Shown here: in pieces, positions 5,752-12,937 of the stretch
Position numbering within the stretch: position 1 is the stretch's first letter
How the letters are laid out: each line of letters begins with the position of its first letter
Source of the DNA: Bacillota bacterium
GTDB lineage: Bacteria; Bacillota; Bacilli; Lactobacillales; Streptococcaceae
Assembly (NCBI GenBank): GCA_021781855.1
Contig: JAJXWC010000029.1
Span: 1-16,667 of the forward strand
DNA: 16,667 nucleotides
Direction of reading: 5' to 3'
Made by a program: the position numbers and the translations under genes
The notes under the pieces: generated by a model
What the model saw: the letters and a program-made list of their open reading frames with translations, nothing else
Database searches by the model: none
Told to the model about the DNA's origin: nothing

Positions 5752-7101
5752 GTGAAAGTAGCAAAATTTGGCGGCTCGTCTTTAGCCAATGCAGTTCAAA
5801 TCAAGAAAGTTTTTGAAATTGTTAAAGCAGACTCAGCACGAAAAATCATCATTGTATCGGCACCAGGAAAGCGAAATCCGACGGATATAAAAGTCACAGA
5901 TGCCCTCATTGATTATTATAAGGCATATAAAAATCAAGAATCGCTTGATTTGCCTCAGAAATGGATTTTAGAGCGTTTCTCATCACTAGCTACTGAACTT
6001 GGACTTGCTGAGCTTTTTCCGCTTATTCGTACAAAAATCTTGTCGTTGGCAACCATGGCCTTAGAAAATCGGTTTACTTATGACCATTTTTTATCGGTTG
6101 GTGAAGAATGCTCAGCCTATCTTGTCGCTGCTTTTTTCAGCAAAAATGGCTTAAAAGCACAATTTGTCAGTCCGCAAGATGCTGGAATTTTTGTCACAGA
6201 CGAACCTACGCAAGCTCGTTTACTTCCTCAAGCATACAAAAAAATCAGGCATTTAAGCGAATTATCGGATATTCTGGTCATTCCAGGATTTTTTGGAGCG
6301 ACGCTTTCAGGAAAAAGATGTACTTTTTCACGTGGAGGTTCCGATATTACAGGTGCAATCATTGCAGCGGGAGTAAAAGCTGAGCTTTATGAAAATTTTA
6401 CTGATGTCGATGGTATTTTTGCAGCTCACCCGAAAGTCGTAAAAAATCCTGTTCTCATTGAAGAAGTAACCTATCGAGAGATGCGAGAATTAGCCTTTTC
6501 AGGTTTTGCAGTGCTTCATGACGAAGCGCTTATTCCGGCGGCGCGTGCAGGGATTCCGATGGTTTTGAAAAATACCAATCGGCCTGAACTCCCTGGAACT
6601 CGGATTGTACCAGATTGGACGATAGACATGGCTATTGTCGGTATCGCTTCCGCATCGGGATTTTCGATAGTAAAAATCAATAAATATATGCTGCAACGAG
6701 AACTTGGTTTTGTCCGAAAATTTTTTGAGATTTTTGAACAGCTCGGAATTCATTTTGAAGCTATTACGACAGGAATAGATGATTTATCAGTTCTGGTTCG
6801 GCAAATCTATCTGACACCTCAAATTGCTTCAGCTTTGGAAGCATCAGTCATTGAAGGTCTGCATCCAGATGAATTTGCGATTGAGCGCAATCTTTCGGTC
6901 GTAACCGCTGTGAGTGAAGAAATTCGTCAACAAACCCACATCACAAGCCGCGCGACAAGAGCCCTATCTCAGCAAAACATCAAAATTGAAACTTTAATGC
7001 AAGGTGCAAGCGAAGTTTCGCTTCTTTTCATTGTCAAGGGAATTGACGAGAAAAAAACGGTCCGCACACTTTATAACGAATTTTTTGAGTCCTCTAAATG
7101 A
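5752..7101 (+). CDS. Aspartate kinase (monofunctional, ACT-domain regulated)
   Basis: This 449-aa protein phosphorylates aspartate, the first step to aspartate semialdehyde, lysine, threonine and methionine. It has KFGGSS (5-10), FLSVGEECSA (113-122), TFSRGGSDITG (191-201), ENFTDVDGIF (214-223) and LHDEALIPA (255-263). Two C-terminal ACT domains run from about residue 294, including GIDDLSVLV and IETLMQGASEVSLLF. Length and motifs resemble the B. subtilis YclM/ThrD-type class III enzyme; there is no homoserine dehydrogenase domain. The start is GTG 5752 with GGAG 6 nt upstream; this is the only start giving the KFGGSS N terminus. It is the last gene of the polyamine cluster, 25 nt after nspC, and aspartate semialdehyde is the co-substrate of the dehydrogenase at 2998-4197. 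Confidence 0.92.
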   Translation: MKVAKFGGSSLANAVQIKKVFEIVKADSARKIIIVSAPGKRNPTDIKVTDALIDYYKAYKNQESLDLPQKWILERFSSLATELGLAELFPLIRTKILSLATMALENRFTYDHFLSVGEECSAYLVAAFFSKNGLKAQFVSPQDAGIFVTDEPTQARLLPQAYKKIRHLSELSDILVIPGFFGATLSGKRCTFSRGGSDITGAIIAAGVKAELYENFTDVDGIFAAHPKVVKNPVLIEEVTYREMRELAFSGFAVLHDEALIPAARAGIPMVLKNTNRPELPGTRIVPDWTIDMAIVGIASASGFSIVKINKYMLQRELGFVRKFFEIFEQLGIHFEAITTGIDDLSVLVRQIYLTPQIASALEASVIEGLHPDEFAIERNLSVVTAVSEEIRQQTHITSRATRALSQQNIKIETLMQGASEVSLLFIVKGIDEKKTVRTLYNEFFESSK

Positions 7102-7110
7102 GGATTTTTT
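7090..7110 (+). terminator. Possible short terminator overlapping the kinase stop codon
   Basis: TCCTC (7090-7094), loop TAAAT, GAGGA (7100-7104), then six T. The stop codon TGA (7099-7101) is inside the structure. The 5-bp stem is short, so termination may be partial. Confidence 0.45.
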
Positions 7111-7117
7111 CGTATAA

Positions 7118-7340
7118 AATGAATCAGAGATAGTGATTTAACGAATTTGTTCGTAGAGTACGAAGTGCATGAATAAGATGCGCTTGCTAAGTTAAATTTT
7201 CGCTTGCTCTATCGGTGAAAAACTATTGAAGTGATTACTTCATTAGTGGGGATTCTTTCTTCCCCACTAATGTTAGTAGAACGAAAGCAGAGCTTAGTGC
7301 TGCTTATTCCATGTGGGGAATTAGCAAGCACTTGCTAGGC
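7118..7340 (+). repeat. Modular structured intergenic repeat, forward copy before cysE
   Basis: The 308-nt gap between the kinase and cysE is mostly this element. It begins ATGAATCAGAGA, as at 10295, and as the minus-strand start (ATGAAGCAGAGACTTA) of the copies at 446-604 and 13697-13874. The first half has ATTTAAC (7136-7142) pairing with GTTAAAT (7191-7197). The second half matches 15424-15546: stem TGAAGT-GATT-ACTTCA (7227-7242), stem ATTAGTGGGGA / TCCCCACTAAT (7242-7252 / 7261-7271), the linker GTTAGTAGAACGAAAG, and a long stem 7297-7310 / 7317-7331 with one T-T mismatch and bulges. I looked for a T-box (GGTGGAACC) before cysE and found none. Confidence 0.6.
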
Positions 7341-7368
7341 TAAAGAAACGGCAATGCGAGGCAGAATA

Positions 7369-7377
7369 TGATATAAT
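7369..7377 (+). promoter_or_regulatory. Extended -10 promoter for cysE
   Basis: TGATATAAT is a perfect extended -10 (TG-N-TATAAT), 34 nt before the cysE start. No good -35 hexamer lies 16-18 nt upstream; that stretch follows the end of the repeat element. The presumed start site near 7384 leaves a short leader. Confidence 0.6.
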
Positions 7378-7410
7378 TTACAATAAGTATTTTGGATAGC
7401 AAAGGAAAAA

Positions 7411-8010
7411 ATGAAAAAAGAAAAGAAAGGTTTTTGGCACGAAGCGATTCGTGTGACGAGAGAAAATGACCCAGCGGCACGGACGCTTCTTGAGATTTTG
7501 CTGACTTATCCAGGCTTAAAAGCGCTTGCGGCTCATAGGTTAAGCCACTGGTTCTGGCGACACAATTTCAAACTCTTGGCACGAATGCACTCGCAGTTTT
7601 GGCGCTTTTGGACACAAATTGAAATTCATCCTGGCGCAGAAATTGCTTACGGTGTATTCATTGACCACGGTTCAGGCTTGGTAATCGGTGAAACAGCGAT
7701 TGTCGAGACCGACGTGAAACTTTATCATGGTGTAACGCTTGGCGGAACAGGAAAAGACAAGGGAAAAAGGCATCCGACTGTGCGGCATGGAGCTTTGATT
7801 TCGGCACATTCGCAACTTTTAGGACCGATTGAAATCGGTGAAAATGCAAAAGTTGGTGCGGGTGCAGTTGTTGTGAGTGATGTTCCTGCAAATGTGACAG
7901 TGGTCGGAATACCAGCGAAAGTTGTTCGAGTAAATGGCAAAAAAGATGAAGAAAAAATTCTAACTATCGAAGAACGGCGTGAAGCAAGCTACCATTCATC
8001 GCACTTGTGA
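7411..8010 (+). CDS. cysE: Serine O-acetyltransferase
   Basis: This 199-aa protein makes O-acetylserine from serine and acetyl-CoA, the first step of cysteine synthesis. The N-terminal helical part (DPAARTLLEILLTYPGLKAL, 20-39; AHRLSHWFW, 41-49) is followed by a left-handed beta-helix of hexapeptide repeats with FIDHG (83-87, catalytic His/Asp region), YHGVTLGGTG (105-114), RHPTV (120-124) and VGIPAKVVR (165-173). The short N-terminal domain is the Gram-positive type. AAAGGAAAAA precedes the ATG. Only 13 nt separate it from cysS, consistent with one mRNA linking cysteine supply to its use in tRNA charging. Confidence 0.93.
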   Translation: MKKEKKGFWHEAIRVTRENDPAARTLLEILLTYPGLKALAAHRLSHWFWRHNFKLLARMHSQFWRFWTQIEIHPGAEIAYGVFIDHGSGLVIGETAIVETDVKLYHGVTLGGTGKDKGKRHPTVRHGALISAHSQLLGPIEIGENAKVGAGAVVVSDVPANVTVVGIPAKVVRVNGKKDEEKILTIEERREASYHSSHL

Positions 8011-8023
8011 GGTAAAATAACAA

Positions 8024-9481
8024 ATGAAAATTTATAATACATTAACACGAAAACTAGAAGAATTTGTGCCCCTTAATCCAGGGAAAGTCAAGATGTATGT
8101 TTGTGGTCCTACGGTTTACAATTATATCCATATCGGCAATGCAAGAAGTGTTGTCGCTTTTGATGTCGTCCGAAAATACTTGGAATATCGCGGGTTCGCG
8201 GTTGATTTTGTTTCAAATTTTACTGATGTGGATGATAAGATTATTCATGCTGCAGCGGCTGAAAATGTGACAACGACAGCTTTTTCTGAGCGCTATATTG
8301 CCGCTTTTTATGAGGATATTGCTGCGCTCAATGTAGCACGAGCAACGGAAAATCCAAAGGCTTCTGAATATATTTATCCGATGATTGATTTTATTCAGGA
8401 TTTACTGGATAAGGGTGTTGCATATATTGCGGACGGAGATGTTTATTTTCGCGTGGCTAAAGCGCACGACTATGCCAAATTGGCAAATAAAAATCTTGCA
8501 GAGCTACTTGATGGTGCAAGTGGCAGAACAGATGAAGAAACAGAGCGCAAGGAAAGTCCGGCGGATTTTGCTTTGTGGAAGGCGGCGAAAGCAGGAGAAG
8601 TTTCATGGCAAGCACCATGGGGGCAAGGTCGTCCTGGTTGGCATCTGGAATGTTCAGTGATGAGCACGAAACTGCTTGGCGATACGCTTGACATTCACGG
8701 TGGTGGTGCAGACCTTGAATTTCCGCATCATACCAATGAAATTGCCCAGTCCGAAGCAAAAACGGGCAAAAAATTTGTCAATTATTGGATGCATAATGGT
8801 TTTGTCAATGTGGACGGCGAAAAAATGTCAAAATCGTTGGGAAATTTTAAAACAGTGCATGAGATGTTAGCAGCTGGTTTGAATCCGCAAGTATTGCGCT
8901 TTTTCCTTGCAACAACGCATTATCGCAGACCTGTAGATTTTACAGATGAGGCGCTGGATGCGGCCGAAAATAATCTGAAAAAGATTGAAAATGTTGAGCG
9001 CAATTGGTCAGATTTAGAGAAAATAGATCTTCCATTTTGGGATACTGATTTTGGACTACCTGAGGGATTTTTTGAGAAAGATGTGGATAAGAAAAGCTCA
9101 ATTGCAATAATTTATAAAAAAAATGAAGAAGATAGTGAGAAGATCGTCACTGAGTTTGAGCGAGAGTTTCAAGGAGCGATGGATGAAGATTTTAATATTT
9201 CCAATGGTCTTGAAGTTTTTTACCGCTTCTTAAGTTGGATCAATCATGGCAATGCCGGCCACAAAGAACGTGAATTTTTTGATCGGGTTCTGCAGATTTT
9301 AGGCATTAAATTTTCCGAAGAAGAAAATCTTGATGCTGAAATCGAAGCGTTGATTGAAGCAAGACAATTGGCACGCGAAGTGCGTGATTTTGCAAAATCA
9401 GACCAGATTCGTGATGAGCTCAAACTACGCGGCATTATACTTGAGGATACCAAAGACGGCGTGAGGTGGCATCGTGAATAA
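8024..9481 (+). CDS. cysS: Cysteinyl-tRNA synthetase
   Basis: This class I synthetase charges tRNA-Cys. It has YVCGPTVYN with zinc ligand C27, HIGNA (36-40), FTDVDDKI (66-73), the remaining zinc ligands in WHLECS (C210) and FPHHTNE (H235, E239), KMSKS (267-271) and a helical anticodon-binding C terminus. At 485 aa it is longer than the usual ~450-465. The extra length lies around residues 323-372, between the catalytic core and the conserved MDEDFN segment (386-391), and is rich in charged residues. GAGGT overlaps the cysE stop and serves as ribosome site. The 3' end overlaps mrnC by 8 nt. Confidence 0.97.
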   Translation: MKIYNTLTRKLEEFVPLNPGKVKMYVCGPTVYNYIHIGNARSVVAFDVVRKYLEYRGFAVDFVSNFTDVDDKIIHAAAAENVTTTAFSERYIAAFYEDIAALNVARATENPKASEYIYPMIDFIQDLLDKGVAYIADGDVYFRVAKAHDYAKLANKNLAELLDGASGRTDEETERKESPADFALWKAAKAGEVSWQAPWGQGRPGWHLECSVMSTKLLGDTLDIHGGGADLEFPHHTNEIAQSEAKTGKKFVNYWMHNGFVNVDGEKMSKSLGNFKTVHEMLAAGLNPQVLRFFLATTHYRRPVDFTDEALDAAENNLKKIENVERNWSDLEKIDLPFWDTDFGLPEGFFEKDVDKKSSIAIIYKKNEEDSEKIVTEFEREFQGAMDEDFNISNGLEVFYRFLSWINHGNAGHKEREFFDRVLQILGIKFSEEENLDAEIEALIEARQLAREVRDFAKSDQIRDELKLRGIILEDTKDGVRWHRE

Positions 9482-9860
9482 ATCTGAGCTGCTGAATGGA
9501 ATTGCGCTTGCCTATATTGGCGATGCTGTTTACGAGGTTTTTGTGCGCGATTATTTACTGGCAAAAGGGATTACTAAGCCTGCTGAATTGCAAAAGAAAG
9601 CAACAAAGTTTGTGTCGGCAAAGGCTCAAGCGGCAATTATCGCTCAAATGCTTGAAGCTGATTTTCTTACGGAAGATGAGCTGATTTATTTTAAGCGTGG
9701 GCGAAATGCACACTCAAAAACAACGGCGAAAAATACGGATGTTGTTACTTACCGCATTTCTACGGGATTTGAGGCAGTTGTTGGGATTTTACATTTGAGA
9801 AAAGAAGAAATGAGATTGCAAGAATTCTGGGATTTTTGTCTGGAAAAAATCGAGCTCTGA
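9474..9860 (+). CDS. mrnC: Mini-III ribonuclease (23S rRNA maturation)
   Basis: This 128-aa protein consists of the RNase III catalytic domain only. It has LAYIGDAVYEVFVR (12-25) with the catalytic Asp/Glu, RGRNAHSKT (75-83) and STGFEAVVGILHL (96-108). Mini-III trims 23S rRNA precursors and lacks a double-strand RNA-binding domain, in line with this length. The start is GTG 9474, overlapping the end of cysS by 8 nt with GAGGTGG just upstream. The cysS-mrnC pairing is typical of Firmicutes. Confidence 0.9.
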   Translation: MNKSELLNGIALAYIGDAVYEVFVRDYLLAKGITKPAELQKKATKFVSAKAQAAIIAQMLEADFLTEDELIYFKRGRNAHSKTTAKNTDVVTYRISTGFEAVVGILHLRKEEMRLQEFWDFCLEKIEL

Positions 9861-9869
9861 GCATATTAG

Positions 9870-9898
9870 TTTAAAAAAAAGAAAATTTGGGATAGAAT
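9870..9898 (+). promoter_or_regulatory. Possible weak promoter for the DUF1033 gene
   Basis: TTTAAA (9870-9875), a 17-nt spacer, then TAGAAT (9893-9898). Position and spacing are right, but neither hexamer is strong. Confidence 0.3.
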
Positions 9899-9932
9899 AA
9901 GAATTGCAAAAAATGAACGCGAAAAGAGAAAA

Positions 9933-10298
9933 ATGTATAGGGTTGTAACAATGTACGGTGTCGATGAACCTTGGTGGTTTTTTGAGGACTGGCAAAAGGA
10001 TATCGTTGCGGTTGACGAATTTGAGGATTTTTATCAGGCACTGAAACATTATAAGCATGAGTGGCTGAAGATGGCGAAGCTATTTGAAGAATACAAAAGC
10101 CAAGATGACCTTCTCGCTGCCTTTTGGGAGCCAGGAGACCAAATCTGGTGCGAAGAATGTGTGGGTTATTTACAACAATATCACAGTATCGCCCTTCTTG
10201 AAGATTGGCATCAGCTTCCGTTAGACAAAAAGCGTTGGGCTTACGATAAAAAATCAGGTAAACACCCAGCTAAGTATTGTAAAAAACACAAGATATGA
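9933..10298 (+). CDS. DUF1033 family protein
   Basis: This 121-aa soluble protein begins MYRVVTMYGVDEPWWFFEDW, matching the DUF1033 family of lactic acid bacteria and relatives, whose function is unknown. It is rich in aromatic and charged residues, with two cysteines in WCEECVGY (71-78) and a basic C terminus (KHPAKYCKKHKI). The ribosome site is weak (AAGAGAAAA). A short out-of-frame ORF (ATG 9913 to TAA 9946) overlaps the start, and its significance is unclear. It appears to be transcribed alone or by read-through from cysS-mrnC. Confidence 0.75.
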   Translation: MYRVVTMYGVDEPWWFFEDWQKDIVAVDEFEDFYQALKHYKHEWLKMAKLFEEYKSQDDLLAAFWEPGDQIWCEECVGYLQQYHSIALLEDWHQLPLDKKRWAYDKKSGKHPAKYCKKHKI

Positions 10299-10404
10299 AT
10301 CAGAGACTAAATTCGAAGCACGTAGAAAGCGATAGCTTGATGGCTTATTAAGGTTGCGAATAGAGCGTGCGAGCTCTTGTCTTTCGTAGTAGCACAAAGT
10401 GCTG
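10295..10404 (+). repeat. Modular intergenic repeat, first half of the 10.3-kb copy
   Basis: It starts ATGAATCAGAGACTA, the shared end of the family, and overlaps the DUF1033 stop. At 10349-10391 there is an inverted BOX-like unit: AAGGTTGCGAATAGAGC ... TCTTTCGTAG, with hairpin AGAGC/GCTCT (10362-10366 / 10373-10377). It matches the units at 268-367 but with a different hairpin. It ends in AGCAC-AAA-GTGCT. No coding potential is seen. Confidence 0.5.
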
Positions 10405-10419
10405 AGAAAAAATTGAGGG

Positions 10420-10445
10420 AACACTCAGGGGACTGAGTGTTTTTA
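10420..10445 (+). terminator. Rho-independent terminator
   Basis: AACACTCAG (10420-10428), loop GGGA, CTGAGTGTT (10433-10441), running into a T stretch (10440-10444). The 9-bp perfect stem should end transcripts from the DUF1033 side. Confidence 0.8.
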
Positions 10446-10474
10446 TAGTGCCAAAAACTGAAAATGATATCTTT

Positions 10475-10502
10475 TTGAAAGCCTTTCTAATTTTATTATA
10501 AT
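10475..10502 (+). promoter_or_regulatory. Strong promoter for the 55-aa small gene
   Basis: TTGAAA (10475-10480), a 16-nt spacer, then TATAAT (10497-10502). It sits just after the terminator and directs transcription through the structured leader at 10526-10615. Confidence 0.75.
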
Positions 10503-10525
10503 AGAAATATAAGGAAAATCTTATT

Positions 10526-10615
10526 ATTGAAGTGAGGGAGTGCTTCATCAGTAAAGTAGAACCTCCATCTCACTGATGTCAGGTTTCACTCTTTCCACAG
10601 CGTTCACTTGCTAAG
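10526..10615 (+). repeat. Structured leader, diverged copy of the hairpin module
   Basis: It matches the layout of 7226-7337 and 15424-15546: ATTGAAG ... CTTCA (10528-10532 / 10543-10547), then a second stem CATCAGT / ACTGATG (10546-10552 / 10572-10578), ending TTCACTTGCTAAGTA. The second stem has a different sequence from the other copies but still pairs. An alternative stem, AGTGAG-GGAG (10531-10540) with CTCC-AT-CTCACT (10563-10574), excludes the first fold. Confidence 0.5.
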
Positions 10616-10657
10616 TAGGATGATAAGATTGAATATTTCAAAGAAAGGAGAAAAAAG

Positions 10658-10825
10658 ATGCATATGACATTTCCACCGCTGATGTTTCATCCTGTGCTCT
10701 ATCCAGCACTTTTGGCTTATCCGTTTTTTGCATTTGGTCAAAATGTCCGTGAGCATAGTCCGCCGCAAATGCTACAGGAAGAAAAGTTGAAACCGATAAA
10801 ATTTCATTTAATTCGGTCAAAGTAG
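10658..10825 (+). CDS. Small hydrophobic-start protein, 55 aa, unknown
   Basis: An AAAGGAG ribosome site (10645-10650 region) lies 7-8 nt before ATG 10658, and a consensus promoter lies upstream, so this short frame is probably expressed. The peptide begins MHMTFPPLMFHPVLYPALL and continues AYPFFAFG. This is a proline- and aromatic-rich hydrophobic stretch of about 27 residues, too proline-rich to be a sure membrane helix. A basic, polar tail ends in KFHLIRSK. No family is recognised. A terminator-like hairpin follows at 10880-10937. It could be a membrane-associated small protein or a leader peptide for what lies downstream. Confidence 0.55.
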   Translation: MHMTFPPLMFHPVLYPALLAYPFFAFGQNVREHSPPQMLQEEKLKPIKFHLIRSK

Positions 10826-10826
10826 C

Positions 10827-10855
10827 TTGAAAATTTCCTAGAAAAGAGTTAAAAT
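10827..10855 (+). promoter_or_regulatory. Promoter upstream of mnmG
   Basis: TTGAAA (10827-10832), a 17-nt spacer, then TAAAAT (10850-10855). A transcript from about 10862 would carry a ~138-nt leader with the hairpins at 10880-10937 and 10969-10988 before mnmG. Confidence 0.5.
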
Positions 10856-10879
10856 AGCTTTATCATAAGACTCGATGGT

Positions 10880-10937
10880 CAAAGCTCGGGAAAATATGTG
10901 CTTTTTGGCATATATTTTTCATAGCTTTGGCTTTTTT
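10880..10937 (+). terminator. Long terminator-like hairpin in the mnmG leader
   Basis: CAAAGCT (10880-10886) pairs with AGCTTTG (10923-10929). Inside, GAAAATATGTGC (10890-10901) pairs with GCATATATTTTTC (10908-10920) with one bulge. GC and six T follow (10930-10937). It may end the small-gene transcript, or act as an attenuator if the promoter at 10827-10855 is used. Confidence 0.55.
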
Positions 10938-10959
10938 GTTTGTCATAAAAAATTTCACT

Positions 10960-11002
10960 AAAGGAGCGGGTCAGCATTTATACTGACCATTTTATCAAAA
11001 TG
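10960..11002 (+). promoter_or_regulatory. Hairpin between ribosome site and start codon of mnmG
   Basis: AAAGGAG (10960-10966) is 33 nt from ATG 11000, too far for normal initiation. Between them GGTCAG (10969-10974) pairs with CTGACC (10983-10988). Folding would cut the effective spacing to about 13 nt. An in-frame ATT at 10976, 9 nt from the ribosome site, is an alternative start. Confidence 0.45.
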
Positions 11003-12877
11003 AATTTTCAAGAAAATTACGATGTCATTGTTATTGGTGCAGGTCATGCGGGAGTTGAAGCGGCGCTTGCGAGTAGCCGCATGGGAAGCAGTACGTTGCT
11101 GCTTACAATTAGCTTAAATATGGTCGCTTTTATGCCTTGTAATCCGTCTGTTGGCGGTTCTGCAAAAGGAATTGTGGTTCGCGAGATTGATGCGCTCGGT
11201 GGTGAAATGGGACGAAATATTGATAAGACCTATATTCAAATGAAAATGCTCAATACCGGAAAAGGTCCTGCAGTACGAGCACTCAGAGCTCAAGCAGATA
11301 AACAGCTTTACTCAGAGACGATGAAACACACTGTTGAAAATCAGGAAAATCTGACCCTAAGGCAAGCGACCGTCGAGGAAATTCTAACGGATGAAGCGAA
11401 AACGCAAGTCATTGGTGTTCGGACGCAAACAGGCACTCGATATGGTGCAAAAGCAGTGATTATCACAACAGGTACAGCATTGCGGGGCGAGATTATCATT
11501 GGCGACCTCAAATATAGCTCAGGACCTAATAATTCTATTCCCTCAATCGGCTTAGCGGATAATCTGCGCAATCTTGGCTTTGAAATCGGACGTTTCAAGA
11601 CGGGAACACCGCCACGTGTGTTGAAAAGTTCGATTGATTATTCAAAAACAGAAATTCAGCCAGGAGACACTGCCCCTAATCATTTTTCCTATCTGAGCAA
11701 AGATGAAGATTATTTGCAAGACCAAATTCCCTGTTATTTGACTTATACGACTGAGACAACGCATCAGATTTTACGAGAGAATATTCATCGCGCACCCTTG
11801 TTTTCTGGTATTGTCAAGGGTGTCGGACCACGTTATTGTCCGTCCATTGAGGACAAAATTACGCGTTTTGCTGATAAAGCTCGCCATCAGCTTTTCCTGG
11901 AGCCTGAAGGTCGCAATACAGAGGAGATTTATGTCGGTGGGCTTTCGACTTCTATGCCAGAGGATGTCCAGTTTGCAGTACTTCGAACTATTCCTGGACT
12001 TGAAAATGTCAAGATGATGCGTACAGGTTATGCGATTGAGTATGATATGATTTTTCCTCATCAACTGCGCCCAACGCTTGAAACAAAACGTCTATCCGGA
12101 CTTTTTACGGCTGGACAGACAAATGGAACTTCGGGCTACGAAGAAGCAGCAGGACAAGGGCTGATTGCAGGAATGAATGCGGCGCTCAAAGTCCAAGGGA
12201 AGCCAGAATTGATATTGAAGCGCTCAGATGCTTATATTGGTGTGATGATTGATGATTTGGTCACAAAAGGAACGGTTGAACCCTATCGGCTACTGACTTC
12301 ACGGGCGGAGTATCGTTTGATTTTGCGTCATGATAATGCCGACATGCGCCTGACACGCATTGGACGAGAGAAAGGTCTGGTTGATGATGAGCGTTGGTTG
12401 GCGTTTCAGGAGAAATGCCAACGATTTGAAACCGAAATGGTACGTTTGCAGACTGAAAAAATCAAACCACTGCCCGAAACGCAAGAAAAATTGGGCATGA
12501 TGGGCTTTAGCCCTATTAAAGATGCTTTGAGCGCGGCAGAATTTTTGAAACGACCTGAAGTGCATTATCAAGACCTTGAAAAATTTATTGGAGCAGCTCC
12601 CGCGCCGCTTTCCCGCACAGTGATTGAATTGATTGAAACTGAAATCACCTATGAGGGCTATATCAAAAAAGCGATGGAGCAAGTTGAAAAAATGCATCGT
12701 CTTGAGGAAAAGCGAATTCCTAAAAATATGGACTGGGATGTGCTAGATAGTATTGCAACAGAAGCACGACAGAAATTCAAAAAAATCAATCCTGAAACAT
12801 TGGGACAGGCGAGCAGGATTTCGGGAGTTAATCCAGCAGACATCAGTATTTTGATGGTTTATCTTGAAGCGCATTGA
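11000..12877 (+). CDS. mnmG: tRNA uridine-5-carboxymethylaminomethyl modification enzyme MnmG (GidA)
   Basis: This 625-aa FAD protein acts with the GTPase MnmE to modify the wobble uridine of tRNAs. It has VIGAGHAGVEAALASSRMG (11-29), MPCNPSVGGSAKG (45-57), MLNTGKGPAVRALRAQADK (83-101), a GTPPR segment, MRTGYAIEYD, and the long NGTSGYEEAAGQGLIAGMNA region, ending in the family's helical C-terminal domain (GQASRISGVNPADISILMVYL). Length and motifs are fully typical. The likely start is ATG 11000, but the distance from the ribosome site and the hairpin before it leave room for an upstream non-ATG start. No mnmE is in the window. Confidence 0.97.
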   Translation: MNFQENYDVIVIGAGHAGVEAALASSRMGSSTLLLTISLNMVAFMPCNPSVGGSAKGIVVREIDALGGEMGRNIDKTYIQMKMLNTGKGPAVRALRAQADKQLYSETMKHTVENQENLTLRQATVEEILTDEAKTQVIGVRTQTGTRYGAKAVIITTGTALRGEIIIGDLKYSSGPNNSIPSIGLADNLRNLGFEIGRFKTGTPPRVLKSSIDYSKTEIQPGDTAPNHFSYLSKDEDYLQDQIPCYLTYTTETTHQILRENIHRAPLFSGIVKGVGPRYCPSIEDKITRFADKARHQLFLEPEGRNTEEIYVGGLSTSMPEDVQFAVLRTIPGLENVKMMRTGYAIEYDMIFPHQLRPTLETKRLSGLFTAGQTNGTSGYEEAAGQGLIAGMNAALKVQGKPELILKRSDAYIGVMIDDLVTKGTVEPYRLLTSRAEYRLILRHDNADMRLTRIGREKGLVDDERWLAFQEKCQRFETEMVRLQTEKIKPLPETQEKLGMMGFSPIKDALSAAEFLKRPEVHYQDLEKFIGAAPAPLSRTVIELIETEITYEGYIKKAMEQVEKMHRLEEKRIPKNMDWDVLDSIATEARQKFKKINPETLGQASRISGVNPADISILMVYLEAH

Positions 12878-12937
12878 TTGTTCTCTTGCCAAGTCGAATG
12901 CGTAAAAGAATGCGAGAAAATTAGGGAAAAAGAGCAA

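Noticed and set aside
5752..7101. Bifunctional aspartate kinase-homoserine dehydrogenase
   Set aside because: At 449 aa the protein ends after the ACT domains; no dehydrogenase domain is present.
7102..7410. T-box leader before cysE-cysS
   Set aside because: A T-box would be expected from the B. subtilis arrangement, but no GGTGGAACC-like sequence or classic specifier layout is present, and the promoter lies at the very end of the gap.
9913..9948. Short upstream ORF before the DUF1033 gene
   Set aside because: It is 11 codons with no clear ribosome site of its own; overlap with the true start may be chance.
12878..12937. N-terminal extension of the HAD protein from TTG 12878
   Set aside because: The extension has no family similarity and no ribosome site. 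ATG 12938 begins right before the catalytic DWD motif.
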